A stretch of DNA of 64,000 nucleotides from assembly GCA_020057245.1 (NCBI GenBank), contig JAGVGD010000141.1, positions 1 through 64,000 on the forward strand. The letters run 5' to 3'. Both the position numbers and the translations under genes were made by a program. This stretch comes from Thiobacillus sp. GTDB taxonomy: Bacteria > Pseudomonadota > Gammaproteobacteria > Burkholderiales > Thiobacillaceae. Position 1 is the stretch's first letter. Every line of letters starts with the position of its first letter. Positions 1-10,055 of this stretch are shown here, in pieces. Below the pieces are notes generated by a model. That model was not told the origin of the DNA, searched no databases, and was given only the letters and a program-made list of their open reading frames with translations.

Positions 1-195
1 GCGCGGAAATTGAATGAGCGCCCAAGGAAAACACTAAACTACGAAACACCCGCCGAACGATTTCACCAATCCGTTGCATCCACCGGTTGAATTCGCACAG
101 TGAAAGCGGCCTAATTCAAATCCCATCCCGAACTTCTAGTAGATAGTTGAGCGACCTGAACGGATGCATAATCCGTCTGCCGCCTATCTCTTTTT

Positions 196-321
196 CCATA
201 ACGTAATATAGAGACCGGGCACTGGAAAGACTGATAAAAATCATCGAGATAAAACACCATGATGGCTGTCTCTTTATTAAAAAACGTCCGGACCCGTGGG
301 TCTCTATATTAACTGTTAGGG
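196..321 (+). other. candidate attC recombination site (attC-0), long palindromic form
   Basis: CCATAAC at 196-202 and GTTAGGG at 315-321 flank a perfect 13-bp inverted repeat TAATATAGAGACC (204-216) / GGTCTCTATATTA (299-311); lies just upstream of the cassette ORF at 332. Confidence 0.5.
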
Positions 322-331
322 GGCCACACTT

Positions 332-778
332 ATGCGCCTCAATAACTCGCCATCGTCATATATCTCAGAGGGGCGGCTCGCTGATGTACTCGCTCTCATT
401 CAGGTTCTTGCGCTCGATGAGCATGCTCACCGCAGCGAGGAAGGCCTGAAATCCGAGTTACAGGGTGCGCCTCGTTCCGCCGACAGTTGGCCGAAAATTG
501 CAGAACAGCATCCTGAGTTCTTTCGCGTTGCACCAACCGGAGAGCACCGAGTCTCACTAATAGCCAGACACGTAACCCCTCGTACCTCCGAAGACAAACG
601 CCCACCGCTTGCCTCTGATTACACGTCAAAGCTTCTTCAACTGGCCATGGAACTTCACGATCGAGAAGTAAGACGGTCGCAGCATTGGCATGTTTGGGTT
701 CCACTCATAGTTGCGCTAACTGCTGGTGCATTTACGCTATTTGGCATCTGGTTAAAGGGGGTGGTCGGTGGCCCCTAA
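332..778 (+). CDS. integron-cassette hypothetical protein, C-terminal transmembrane helix
   Basis: 148 aa ORF between attC-like sites; hydrophobic segment WVPLIVALTAGAFTLFGIWL near the C-terminus; stop codon lies inside the next attC. Confidence 0.7.
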   Translation: MRLNNSPSSYISEGRLADVLALIQVLALDEHAHRSEEGLKSELQGAPRSADSWPKIAEQHPEFFRVAPTGEHRVSLIARHVTPRTSEDKRPPLASDYTSKLLQLAMELHDREVRRSQHWHVWVPLIVALTAGAFTLFGIWLKGVVGGP

Positions 779-843
779 CCCATCCATCAACACGGACGCT
801 GCGCGATGAAGCCGCGCAGCGCCGGTTATGTCAAACGTTAGGG
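773..843 (+). other. attC site (attC-1)
   Basis: CCCTAAC...CATCAACACGGACGCTGCGCG...CGCGCAGCGCCGGTTATGTCAAACGTTAGGG; complementary 7-mer ends and an imperfect internal palindrome as in classical attC (59-be). Confidence 0.85.
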
Positions 844-852
844 TGCAAGACC

Positions 853-1278
853 GTGCGCATACCTTTGCTTCTCCTTGTTGCGTGTCTCGCCAGCCCCTTG
901 GTCACCTTCGCGAAGGAATGCACCCGCGAAGAAGCCATGGCCGCTGAAGACGTCGCAGCCCGCCTTCCAAACTGGAAGCAAATCTATGGTGCTTTTGAGC
1001 GCTTCTCCCATTGCGATGATGGCGCTATCGCAGAGGGCTTCACAGATTCAGTCGTTCGCTTACTTGCCACGCACTGGGAAACCCTGCCCCAGGTTGCGTC
1101 CCTTGAAAGTAAAAACCCCGCTTTTGGCAATTTCGTTCTCCGGCACATCAACGACACTGCCGACACCACGGATCTAAAACGTATTGCTCGTCTTGCCCGT
1201 ACCCAATGCCCAACGGGGCAAAGTGTGTTGTGTTCCGCCATTTCTCAGGCTGCCACCGGAGGCACACATGCACCCTAA
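853..1278 (+). CDS. integron-cassette hypothetical secreted protein
   Basis: In frame with supplied ORF 685..1278; GTG at 853 lies just after the attC-1 core; N-terminus MRIPLLLLVACLASPLVTFAKE is signal-peptide-like. Confidence 0.65.
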   Translation: MRIPLLLLVACLASPLVTFAKECTREEAMAAEDVAARLPNWKQIYGAFERFSHCDDGAIAEGFTDSVVRLLATHWETLPQVASLESKNPAFGNFVLRHINDTADTTDLKRIARLARTQCPTGQSVLCSAISQAATGGTHAP

Positions 1279-1353
1279 CATTGCGGTCAAGGCGCTCCCT
1301 TCGGTCGCTGGGACGCGCTGCAAGCGGCGCGCCCCTTACCTTGAACGTTATGC
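1273..1353 (+). other. attC site (attC-2)
   Basis: CCCTAAC...GGTCAAGGCGC...GCGCGCCCCTTACCTTGAACGTTATGC; RYYYAAC/GTTRRRY-like ends with an internal imperfect palindrome. Confidence 0.8.
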
Positions 1354-1379
1354 CGACTGAGAAGGCGTGAGAACCAAGG

Positions 1380-1868
1380 ATGACCTTCAAACTTCCACCT
1401 ACCGATCTTGACCGTGATCTCGTTCTCAATTTCTTCTGGAAGTTTTCAGTATTCGAGTGCGCACTCAAGCGGGAGGGTTTTCTTAGGGCCGGGAGAAACA
1501 ACGGAGCCGAACCCGATTGGGATAACTTTAGCCGCGAAGTGCAAGGGCGGTTTGCGCAGGTGTCGATTCCCGGCTTCGCGGAAGCAGTAGGCAAGTTCAG
1601 GCAGCTCGCTCCACAGCGCCAGGTCGTACGTAACGGGCACCTTGGATGGGACTCGATCATGCAGGGGGATGGCGAGTCGGACGAGGCATACGTCCTTCGC
1701 CTGCTCAAGACTGCGAGGAACAACCTATTCCACGGCGGCAAGTACCCCGACGGCCCTATCGAAGAGGTTGCGCACGACCGCGAAATCCTCCGCACGGCGC
1801 TTGTGGTTCTCGACGGCTGCTACGAAATACACGCTGGTGTGCAAAGGTGGATCGATGAGGCGGCATAA
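1380..1868 (+). CDS. integron-cassette hypothetical protein with HEPN-like RNxxxH motif
   Basis: 162 aa ORF between attC-2 and attC-3; contains ARNNLFHGGKYP (R-x4-H). Confidence 0.65.
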   Translation: MTFKLPPTDLDRDLVLNFFWKFSVFECALKREGFLRAGRNNGAEPDWDNFSREVQGRFAQVSIPGFAEAVGKFRQLAPQRQVVRNGHLGWDSIMQGDGESDEAYVLRLLKTARNNLFHGGKYPDGPIEEVAHDREILRTALVVLDGCYEIHAGVQRWIDEAA

Positions 1869-1940
1869 CACATCATTTCAGCCGACCCACTACAGCGACC
1901 TTCGGCCGCTTCCGTGGTCGGCTGAATTCAAACGTTGCGC
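1863..1940 (+). other. attC site (attC-3), last of the array
   Basis: GCATAAC...TTTCAGCCGACC...GGTCGGCTGAATTCAAACGTTGCGC; strong internal palindrome CAGCCGACC/GGTCGGCTG. Confidence 0.88.
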
Positions 1941-2022
1941 GGCTGCTTAGGATCGGCTACCGGACTTCCGCATAAAGCACTGCGAAGGACTGCTCCTGGC
2001 CGCTTACTGCCCTATCAGTTAG

Positions 2023-2751
2023 TTATCCCGCCGCTTCCACCATCAACCGCTTCATCTCCGCCACCGCGTCCTTCCAGCCCACGAACAAGGCCTGCGCGAC
2101 GATCGCATGGCCGATGTTGAGTTCGTGAATGCCCGGCAGCGCGGCGATGGGCTGGACGTTGTGGTAGGTGAGGCCGTGGCCGGCGTTGACGGTGAGGCCG
2201 ATACTCTGGCCGTAGGCAACGGCCGTTCGGATACGCTCGAACTCGGCCGTGCGGGCTTCGTTCGTCAGCGCATCGGCGTAGGCGCCGGTGTGGATTTCGA
2301 CGACTGGCGCCCCGCACTGGCGGGCCGCGTCAATCTGGGCGAAGTCGGGGTCGATGAAGAGCGAAACGCGAATGCCGGCGTCGCCCAGACGCTTGCAGGC
2401 GTCGGCAATTTTGCCCGACTGGCCTTTGACGTCGAGACCGCCTTCGGTGGTGAGTTCCTCGCGTTTTTCCGGCACCAGGCAGACGTCCTGCGGCTGCGCG
2501 GCGAGGGCGATGCCAAGCATTTCCCCGGTGACGGCCATTTCCAGATTCATCTTGGTTTTCAGCACCTGGCGCAGGATAGCGACATCGGCATCCTGGATGT
2601 GGCGGCGGTCTTCGCGCAGGTGCAAGGTGATCGAGTCGGCGCCTGCGGTTTCGGCCATCAGGGCGGCTTCGACCGGGCTGGGATAACGGGTCTTGCGCGC
2701 CTGGCGCAGGGTGGCAATGTGGTCGATGTTGACGCCGAGATAGATGCTCAT
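2023..2751 (-). CDS. pdxJ: pyridoxine 5'-phosphate synthase
   Basis: [34 protein letters not shown]... typical PdxJ. Confidence 0.97.
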   Translation of the reverse strand: MSIYLGVNIDHIATLRQARKTRYPSPVEAALMAETAGADSITLHLREDRRHIQDADVAILRQVLKTKMNLEMAVTGEMLGIALAAQPQDVCLVPEKREELTTEGGLDVKGQSGKIADACKRLGDAGIRVSLFIDPDFAQIDAARQCGAPVVEIHTGAYADALTNEARTAEFERIRTAVAYGQSIGLTVNAGHGLTYHNVQPIAALPGIHELNIGHAIVAQALFVGWKDAVAEMKRLMVEAAG

Positions 2752-2768
2752 GGTTCAGGCAGAAAGAT

Positions 2769-3524
2769 TCAGGTCGGGGGATTCAGTTCGGTGAGCTCGC
2801 GTAGTAACTGGCGAGTATAAAGTGGCTTGGCGCCGAGCGTGTGGTTGATGAGCATGCGCATCAGGGACTTCGACTCGCTCAATGTCAGCGGCCGCTCGAA
2901 GCTGTCCGCCGCCAGGTCGAGCAGCGTCTGGCCGGACACCGGACAGCCCGGCTGGCCACTGGCAGTGACGCTGTCGAGGGCGTGCAGCGCGCCGCGCTCG
3001 GGCTGGAACACATAACGACGTGCCGCGTGAACCGGCGCGCCGCTGTCGGCATCGATATCAAAGGTAGCGCCGTAGCCGATCTCGCCGAGCAGGCGTTTTT
3101 CAAAGCGCCGCAGGATGCGCTCGAAGTCGACGGTGGCCGCCTCCCCCGCCAGTTGATCGAGGGTGGCCACATAGTGCGCATAAAGCGCCTCGTGCGCATC
3201 GCCGCGCGCCAGCAGGCGCAGCAGCAATTCGTTGAGATAGAACCCGCACATCAGGGCACGGCCCTGCGGCGGCGCAATCCCGCCGTGCCACTCGGCGGCG
3301 TGCAGGGTTTTCAGGTCGGACTTGCCGAACCAGGACAACAGCAGCGGCGTGAAGGGCTGCATCAAGCCGCGCAGCGCAGAGGTCGGCCGGCGCGCACCGC
3401 GAGCAATCAGTGCGACGCGACCGTGGCTGCGGGTGAACACTTCTGCCACCACGCTGGTTTCCTTGAAGGGATAGGTGTGGAGGATGAAGCCGGGTTCGTT
3501 GTTGATGCGGGCGTCGGTGGACAT
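2769..3524 (-). CDS. recO: DNA repair protein RecO
   Basis: N-terminal HTYPFKETSVVAEVFTRSHGRVALIARGARRP; position between pdxJ and era. Confidence 0.95.
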   Translation of the reverse strand: MSTDARINNEPGFILHTYPFKETSVVAEVFTRSHGRVALIARGARRPTSALRGLMQPFTPLLLSWFGKSDLKTLHAAEWHGGIAPPQGRALMCGFYLNELLLRLLARGDAHEALYAHYVATLDQLAGEAATVDFERILRRFEKRLLGEIGYGATFDIDADSGAPVHAARRYVFQPERGALHALDSVTASGQPGCPVSGQTLLDLAADSFERPLTLSESKSLMRMLINHTLGAKPLYTRQLLRELTELNPPT

Positions 3525-3564
3525 CTTCTTTTATCCGCGAGTGCCCTGAAGGGCATGCAGCCTT

Positions 3565-4467
3565 TCAGTCCAGTCCCAGCGATTTCAGCATCCGCACGTC
3601 ATCGGCCCAGCCGCCTTTGACCTTGACCCAGACTTCCAGATACACCTTGCTGTCGAAGGCGTGCTCCATGTCGAGACGCGCCTGGGTGGAGATGGTCTTG
3701 AGCTTTTCGCCGCCTTTGCCGATGACGATGGCCTTGTGGCCGTCGCGATCGACCAGGATGGTGGCGAAGATGCGGCGCAAGTTGCCCTCTTCCTCGAATT
3801 TGTCGATCTGTACGGCGACCGCATAGGGGATTTCCTCGCCGCACAGGCGAAACACCTTTTCGCGGATCAGCTCGGCGGCCAGCTGGCGTTCGGTCTGGTC
3901 GGTCACGTCGTCCTCGCCGAACAGCGGCGCATTCTCGGGCAGATGCGTTTGCAGGGTTTTCAGCAGCTCTTCCAGGTTGTTGGACTGTTTGGCCGACACC
4001 GGGACGATCTCGGTAAACGGATGCACCGCGGCGACTTCCTGCAGAAACGCCATCAGCTCGCCGCGGTCGCTGACCTGGTCGATCTTGTTCACCACCAGGA
4101 TGACCGGGCGATCCGTCGGCAGCAGATCGATCACTTGGCGATCCTCCTTCTTCAGGCGACCGGCCTCCACCAGCAGCATCACCACGTCGGTATCGGACAG
4201 GGTTTCGCGCACGCGCTTGTTCATGGCGCGATTCATGGTGCCCGCGTAGCGGGTCTGGAATCCCGGGGTATCGACGAACACGAATTGTGCTTCGTCGGTG
4301 GTGTGGATGCCCATCACCCGATGGCGCGTGGTTTGCGCCTTCCTTGAGGTGATGCTGACTTTCTGCCCGACGATGCGGTTGAGCAGCGTCGATTTGCCGA
4401 CGTTGGGACGCCCGACAATGGCAATGAGGCCGCATTTGTACGGCGTGGATTCGTCTGACTGGCTCAT
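3565..4467 (-). CDS. era: GTPase Era
   Basis: [32 protein letters not shown] and C-terminal KH domain; start MSQSDES at 4467 within the supplied ORF. Confidence 0.97.
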   Translation of the reverse strand: MSQSDESTPYKCGLIAIVGRPNVGKSTLLNRIVGQKVSITSRKAQTTRHRVMGIHTTDEAQFVFVDTPGFQTRYAGTMNRAMNKRVRETLSDTDVVMLLVEAGRLKKEDRQVIDLLPTDRPVILVVNKIDQVSDRGELMAFLQEVAAVHPFTEIVPVSAKQSNNLEELLKTLQTHLPENAPLFGEDDVTDQTERQLAAELIREKVFRLCGEEIPYAVAVQIDKFEEEGNLRRIFATILVDRDGHKAIVIGKGGEKLKTISTQARLDMEHAFDSKVYLEVWVKVKGGWADDVRMLKSLGLD

Positions 4468-5144
4468 TTTTGCAATGCTTCGCACGCCTGGCGTGCGGCC
4501 TCCTGTTCGGCTGCACGGCGGCTTTTACCGACGCCGCGGGTGATGAGTGCGGGCTTTCCCAGCACGCATTCAACGATGAAATTCTGGTCGTGCGCCTCGC
4601 CTTCTGTACTGATCAAGCGGTACTCGGGCAAGGGCTGGCGGTGCGATTGCAGCCTCTCCTGCAACTGCGTCTTGGGGTCCTTGCCCGAGGCCTTGGGGTC
4701 GATCTGCGCGAGCAGCGGATCGAATAGGTGCCGCACCACCCGCGCCGCCTCGTCGAACCCTGCTTCCAAAAAGATCGCGCCGAACAGGGATTCCAGCGCA
4801 TCGGCCAGAATCGAGGGCCGCCGGAATCCACCACTCTTGAGCTCGCCCTCGCCCAGCCGCAGGGTATCCCCCAGGCGCAGGATCACGGCAATTTCGGCCA
4901 GGGTTTCCTGACGGACCAGATTGGCGCGCAGACGCGACAGACTGCCTTCGGGCAAGCCGGGAAAGGCGTCGTAGAGCGCGCGGGCAACGGTGCAGTTCAG
5001 GACGGAGTCGCCCAGGAATTCGAGCCGCTCGTTGTTGAGCGAGGCATAACTGCGGTGGGTCAGCGCCTGCGTCAACAGCTCGGCGCGGATAAAGGTATAT
5101 CCCAGCGCCTGTTGCAGGCGCTGGGTGAGAATCGGGTTATTCAA
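4464..5144 (-). CDS. rnc: ribonuclease III
   Basis: [19 protein letters not shown] motif and C-terminal dsRBD; likely TTG start at 5144 ([18 protein letters not shown]) overlapping the upstream gene end. Confidence 0.93.
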   Translation of the reverse strand: MNNPILTQRLQQALGYTFIRAELLTQALTHRSYASLNNERLEFLGDSVLNCTVARALYDAFPGLPEGSLSRLRANLVRQETLAEIAVILRLGDTLRLGEGELKSGGFRRPSILADALESLFGAIFLEAGFDEAARVVRHLFDPLLAQIDPKASGKDPKTQLQERLQSHRQPLPEYRLISTEGEAHDQNFIVECVLGKPALITRGVGKSRRAAEQEAARQACEALQK

Positions 5145-5535
5145 CCTCGACAGGCGCCGCGTTGGGGTCTGAGCTGGCGCTGAAATCGACCACCAGGCTG
5201 ATGTTCGCAACCAGCGGCGTGCGGAATACGTACTCCACTTCGATGAGCGGCACGCCACCCGGACGCGACACGCTGAGGTCTTCCGGTTTCACCACCGTGA
5301 CATAGCCCACGCTGGCGCGTTTCAAAAAGTCGTTACGGATTTCGGCGTTGCTCTTCGATTTGAGCTCGCTGTCCTGCCCCATCGTGGTAAGGATTTTCTT
5401 CACCGAGAAGAACTCGATGTAAGCCGGCACCAGTTTCATTGCCAGCATGGCGATACTGATAAACACAACGGCGAAGAACAGAAAACTGAACATGGTCAAA
5501 CCACGTTGCTGCGCCTTGGGGGACAGATTCTGCAT
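5137..5535 (-). CDS. DUF4845 domain-containing membrane protein
   Basis: Small one-TM protein between lepB and rnc; [25 protein letters not shown] start at 5535. Confidence 0.85.
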   Translation of the reverse strand: MQNLSPKAQQRGLTMFSFLFFAVVFISIAMLAMKLVPAYIEFFSVKKILTTMGQDSELKSKSNAEIRNDFLKRASVGYVTVVKPEDLSVSRPGGVPLIEVEYVFRTPLVANISLVVDFSASSDPNAAPVEVE

Positions 5536-5548
5536 GGGATCTCCTTGA

Positions 5549-6358
5549 TTATTGAATGGTGGTACCGATTCGGCTGAAATCGTCAAAACTCATCCAGATG
5601 AAAAACGCCTTGCCGACGATATTCTTGTCCGGAACGAAACCCCAGTAGCGGCTATCGTTACTGGCGTCGCGGTTGTCGCCCATCATGAAGTACTGCCCTG
5701 CGGGCACCTTGCAGACGAAGCCTGCACCGTCAACATTGTAGGAGCAGTTTTCGCGATAAGGGAAATCCATCACCTGCGGCGGAAAAACCGGAGGCTTGCC
5801 CGGCTCGGTCATCATGGTATGGGGGGTGGACTTGAGAGATTCGTCGTACACCGCTGCGCTGATGTAGTTCAGGCCATTGCCCACATAGCTGTAGGTGCCG
5901 GTATTGGCGGTGGGAACCGGCTTGCCGTTCACCGTCAGCCGCTTGTCGCGGTATTCGACCAGGTCGCCTGGCACGCCGATCACGCGCTTGATGTAATCGA
6001 GGCTGGGGTCGGCAGGATAACGAAACACCATGACGTCGCCGCGCTCGGGGTTGTTCATCTGCACGATCTTCTGATTGATCACCGGCAGCCGGATGCCGTA
6101 GGTGTATTTGTTGACCAGAATGAAATCGCCGATCAGCAGCGTCGGCATCATCGAGCCGGACGGGATCTTGAACGGTTCGACCAGAAAGGAACGCAGGCCG
6201 AACACGACCAGGATGACCGGGAAAAAACTCTTGGCATACTCGACCAGCATCGGCTCGCGCTCGTCGGGGCCCCGGCTGCGTTTGAGCAGCAAGGCGTCGA
6301 GCAGCCAGATTCCACCGGTGATCACCAGCGCACTAAAGAGAATGAGGGCGAAGTTCAT
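5549..6358 (-). CDS. lepB: signal peptidase I
   Basis: IPSGSMMPTLLIGDFILVNK and GDNRDASNDSRYWGFVP motifs; start at 6358. Confidence 0.96.
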   Translation of the reverse strand: MNFALILFSALVITGGIWLLDALLLKRSRGPDEREPMLVEYAKSFFPVILVVFGLRSFLVEPFKIPSGSMMPTLLIGDFILVNKYTYGIRLPVINQKIVQMNNPERGDVMVFRYPADPSLDYIKRVIGVPGDLVEYRDKRLTVNGKPVPTANTGTYSYVGNGLNYISAAVYDESLKSTPHTMMTEPGKPPVFPPQVMDFPYRENCSYNVDGAGFVCKVPAGQYFMMGDNRDASNDSRYWGFVPDKNIVGKAFFIWMSFDDFSRIGTTIQ

Positions 6359-6363
6359 GAGGA

Positions 6364-8163
6364 TTACTTGTCCGAGACCTGGAGAATTGCAAGAAATGCT
6401 TCCTGCGGAATTTCGACGTTGCCGACCTGTTTCATGCGGCGTTTGCCGGCCTTCTGTTTTTCGAGCAGTTTTTTCTTGCGGCTGATGTCGCCGCCGTAGC
6501 ATTTGGCCAGCACGTTCTTCCGCAGCGCCTTGACGTTTTCACGCGCGATCACGTTGGCGCCGATGGCCGCCTGTACCGCCACGTCGAACATCTGGCGCGG
6601 AATCATCTCGCGCATCTTCGACGCCAGCTCGCGCCCGCGATAGACGCTGGTGGCGCGGTGAACGATCAGCGACAGCGCATCGACTTTCTCGGTGTTGACC
6701 AGAATGTCCAGCTTGACCAGATCGCCGGCGCGGTACTCCTTGAATTCGTAGTCGAGCGAGGCGTAGCCGCGGCTGGTCGATTTCAGCTTGTCGAAAAAGT
6801 CCATCACCACTTCGTTCATCGGCAGGTCGTACACCAGCATCACCTGGCGGCCGTGGTACTGCATGTTCACCTGCATGCCGCGCTTCTGGTTGCACAGGGT
6901 GATGACGTTGCCGACGTATTCTTCCGGCACGAAAATCGTCGCGGTGATGATCGGCTCGCGGATTTCCTCGATCTTCGACAACTCGGGCAGCTTGAACGGA
7001 TTCTCGACGTTGAGCATCGTGCCGTCTTTCATCAGCACTTCGTACACCACCGTTGGCGCGGTGGTGATGAGGTCCATGTTGTATTCGCGTTCGAGCCGTT
7101 CCTGCACGATGTCCATGTGCAGCAGGCCGAGGAAACCGCAGCGAAAGCCAAACCCCAGCGCCTGCGAAACTTCGGGTTCGAATTGCAACGCCGCGTCGTT
7201 CAGTTGCAACTTGGTCAGCGCGTCGCGAAGGTTTTCGAAATCGTGCGACTCGATCGGATACAGTCCGGCAAACACCTGCGACTGCACCTTTTTGAATCCA
7301 GCCAGCGGTTCGCTCGCCGGATTGTCGAGCAGGGTAATGGTGTCGCCCACCTGGGCCGATTTCAGTTCCTTGATGCCGGCAATCACGAAGCCCACCTCGC
7401 CCGCCGACAGCTGCGAACGATCGACCGCTTTGGGCGTGAACACCCCCACGCTTTCGGTCAAATGCTGCGCGCCGCTCGCCATGAAACGGATCTTGTCCTT
7501 GGGTTTGAGCACCCCATCCACCACGCGCACCAGCATCACCACGCCGACGTAATTGTCGAACCAGGAGTCGATGATCAGCGCTTTCAGCGGCGCATCTTCC
7601 TTGCCCCTCGGCGGCGGAACCTGTTTGACCACCACTTCGAGAATCTCGGCAATGCCAATGCCGGTCTTTGCCGAGGCCCGCACGGCCTCACTGGCGTCCA
7701 GCCCGACAATGTCCTCGATCTCCTCCGCCACCCGGTCCGGGTCGGCCGCGGGCAGATCGATCTTGTTCAGCACCGGAATGACTTCGACGCCGAGGTCGAT
7801 CGCCGTGTAGCAGTTGGCCACTGTCTGCGCTTCCACCCCTTGCGAGGCATCAACCACCAGCAGCGCGCCTTCGCACGCCGACAGCGAACGCGACACTTCG
7901 TAGGAAAAGTCCACGTGCCCAGGCGTGTCGATCAGGTTCAGGCGGTAGATCTGGCCGTCCTGCGCCTTGTAGCTCAAGGCGGCGGTTTGCGCCTTGATCG
8001 TGATGCCGCGTTCCTTTTCCAGGTCCATCGAATCGAGCACCTGCGCCTCCATCTCGCGCTCCGACAGGCCGCCGCAATACTGGATCAGGCGGTCGGCAAG
8101 CGTGGACTTGCCGTGGTCGATGTGGGCGATGATGGAGAAGTTGCGGATCAGGTTCTGCGACAC
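6364..8163 (-). CDS. lepA: elongation factor 4 (LepA)
   Basis: [23 protein letters not shown] and full-length LepA sequence. Confidence 0.98.
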   Translation of the reverse strand: MSQNLIRNFSIIAHIDHGKSTLADRLIQYCGGLSEREMEAQVLDSMDLEKERGITIKAQTAALSYKAQDGQIYRLNLIDTPGHVDFSYEVSRSLSACEGALLVVDASQGVEAQTVANCYTAIDLGVEVIPVLNKIDLPAADPDRVAEEIEDIVGLDASEAVRASAKTGIGIAEILEVVVKQVPPPRGKEDAPLKALIIDSWFDNYVGVVMLVRVVDGVLKPKDKIRFMASGAQHLTESVGVFTPKAVDRSQLSAGEVGFVIAGIKELKSAQVGDTITLLDNPASEPLAGFKKVQSQVFAGLYPIESHDFENLRDALTKLQLNDAALQFEPEVSQALGFGFRCGFLGLLHMDIVQERLEREYNMDLITTAPTVVYEVLMKDGTMLNVENPFKLPELSKIEEIREPIITATIFVPEEYVGNVITLCNQKRGMQVNMQYHGRQVMLVYDLPMNEVVMDFFDKLKSTSRGYASLDYEFKEYRAGDLVKLDILVNTEKVDALSLIVHRATSVYRGRELASKMREMIPRQMFDVAVQAAIGANVIARENVKALRKNVLAKCYGGDISRKKKLLEKQKAGKRRMKQVGNVEIPQEAFLAILQVSDK

Positions 8164-8165
8164 AG

Positions 8166-8190
8166 CAAAACGGGCACGTTTCCGTGCCCG
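8166..8190 (-). terminator. hairpin + T-run between leuA and lepA
   Basis: CGGGCACG-GAAA-CGTGCCCG followed by TTTT on the minus strand. Confidence 0.6.
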
Positions 8191-8303
8191 GTCAGGGATG
8201 AGATAACTATGTGGATTTTAACGGATTTAAGCCGCCGGCGGGAGGATAAACGGGCGGCATTTCAAGCCTTTGCTGCACCTGCCCGCCCTGCCGCCCGAAC
8301 GCA

Positions 8304-9857
8304 TCACACCTGCGGATGCGCCCGCTCCAGTTTTGAGTCCAGCTTGTTCAGCGCGTGCAGATAGGCCTTGGCCGAAGCCGCCACAATGTCGGTGTCGGCC
8401 CCCTGCCCGTTCACAACGCGACCGTCCTTGGCCAGACGCACCGTGACTTCGCCTTGGGCGTCGGTTCCACTGGTGATGTTGTTGACCGAATACAGCAACA
8501 GATCGGCGCCACTGGCCACCACCGACTCGAGCGCCTTGAAGGTGGCGTCGACCGGGCCGGAACCGATGCCTTCCGCCCGCATCTCCGCGCTGTTGTCGGT
8601 GAACACCAGGCGCGCGTTCGGGACTTCACCGGTCTCGGAGCAGACCTTCAGCGACACCAGCTTGTAACGTTCGTGCTCAGCGGCATACCCCTCGGTGCTG
8701 ACCAGCGCCTGCAGGTCTTCGTCGAAAATCTCGCGTTTCTTGTCGGCGAGCTCCTTGAAACGGGCAAATGCCGCATTCAGCGCTTCCTCGCTGTCGAGCA
8801 CGATGCCCAACTCGCCAAGCTTGGTCTTGAACGCGTTGCGTCCGGACAGCTTGCCCAGCGTCAATCGGTTGGCATTCCAGCCCACGTCTTCGGCGCGCAT
8901 GATTTCGTAGGTCTCGCGATGCTTGAGCACGCCGTCCTGATGGATGCCGGACTCGTGCGCGAACGCGTTGGCGCCAACAATGGCCTTGTTCGGCTGCACC
9001 GGATAACCCGTGATGGTGGACACCAGCTTGGACGCCGGCACGATCTGCGTGGCATCGATGCGGGTATCGCAGGAAAACACGTCCTTGCGGGTGCGCACCG
9101 CCATGACGATCTCTTCCAGCGAGGCATTGCCGGCGCGTTCGCCCAGGCCGTTGATGGTGCACTCGACCTGACGCGCGCCGTTCATCACCGCCGCCAGCGA
9201 ATTGGCCACCGCCATGCCAAGGTCATTGTGGCAATGAGTCGACCAGATCACCTTGCCGGAATTCGGCACGCGCTCGATCAGCTGCTTCATGCGCTCGCCC
9301 CACAAGGCCGGGATGCTGTAGCCGACGGTGTCGGGCACATTGAGCGTCTTGGCGCCGGCCTTGATGACTTCGTCGAACACCTGCACCAGAAAATCCATTT
9401 CCGAACGCACGGCGTCCTCAGCCGAGAATTCCACATCGTCGGTGTATTCGAGCGCGAGCTTGACCGCTTTCACCGCGGCCTCGACCACCTGATCCGGATG
9501 CATGCGCAATTTCTTTTCCATATGAATGGGCGACGTTGCAATGAAGGTATGGATGCGTCCGGATCGCGCAGGCTTGATCGCGCCACCGGCGGCGTGGATG
9601 TCGCGCTCGTTGGCGCGTGCCAGCGAACACACGGTGGAATCCTTGATCGCTTCCGCGATGGCGTGGATGGCCTCGGCGTCGCCCGGGCTGGCGACCGCAA
9701 ATCCTGCCTCGATCACATCGACGCCGAGCTTCTCCAGCTGGCGCGCAATGCGCAATTTCTCATCCTTGGTCATCGATGCGCCGGGACTTTGCTCGCCGTC
9801 GCGCAAGGTGGTGTCAAAAACAAACAAACGGTCTTTCATGGTTCGCTCCATGGTCAA
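8304..9857 (-). CDS. leuA: 2-isopropylmalate synthase
   Basis: [45 protein letters not shown]; LeuA regulatory C-terminal domain. Confidence 0.97.
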   Translation of the reverse strand: MTMERTMKDRLFVFDTTLRDGEQSPGASMTKDEKLRIARQLEKLGVDVIEAGFAVASPGDAEAIHAIAEAIKDSTVCSLARANERDIHAAGGAIKPARSGRIHTFIATSPIHMEKKLRMHPDQVVEAAVKAVKLALEYTDDVEFSAEDAVRSEMDFLVQVFDEVIKAGAKTLNVPDTVGYSIPALWGERMKQLIERVPNSGKVIWSTHCHNDLGMAVANSLAAVMNGARQVECTINGLGERAGNASLEEIVMAVRTRKDVFSCDTRIDATQIVPASKLVSTITGYPVQPNKAIVGANAFAHESGIHQDGVLKHRETYEIMRAEDVGWNANRLTLGKLSGRNAFKTKLGELGIVLDSEEALNAAFARFKELADKKREIFDEDLQALVSTEGYAAEHERYKLVSLKVCSETGEVPNARLVFTDNSAEMRAEGIGSGPVDATFKALESVVASGADLLLYSVNNITSGTDAQGEVTVRLAKDGRVVNGQGADTDIVAASAKAYLHALNKLDSKLERAHPQV

Positions 9858-9891
9858 TCAGCGCCGGCGTCAAGGTGACTTGGGCCGACGC

Positions 9892-9897
9892 ATTATA
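9892..9897 (-). promoter_or_regulatory. candidate -10 box upstream of leuA
   Basis: TATAAT on the minus strand, about 35 nt upstream of the leuA ORF start; -35 is weak. Confidence 0.35.
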
Positions 9898-9948
9898 AAG
9901 GGCTTGCCGCGAGAAGCTGACGGCACGGGGTACTGCAGGGAGGGGGGG

Positions 9949-10041
9949 TTATTGTGCGCGCGCGCGGCGCAGCAGCAGGCCGCCGAACAGGACGTTCGTC
10001 AGGCAGGGGAACAACACGGAACGGTGGGACTGTTTAGACAT
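9949..10041 (-). CDS. possible 30-aa small ORF between pssA and leuA
   Basis: MSKQSHRSVLFPCLTNVLFGGLLLRRARAQ, containing CTG CTG CTG; start codon sits inside palindrome TTTAGACCATGTCTAAA. Confidence 0.25.
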   Translation of the reverse strand: MSKQSHRSVLFPCLTNVLFGGLLLRRARAQ

Positions 10042-10055
10042 GGTCTAAATTGTAT

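Noticed and set aside
2107-2820. Long plus-strand ORF antisense to pdxJ
   Set aside because: High-GC shadow ORF; the minus-strand frame is clearly PdxJ. The same applies to many long antisense ORFs, e.g. 6658-8364, 8355-9878, 13325-15007, 32682-34085, 34440-36107, 47239-48852, 50168-52000 and 60906-62582.
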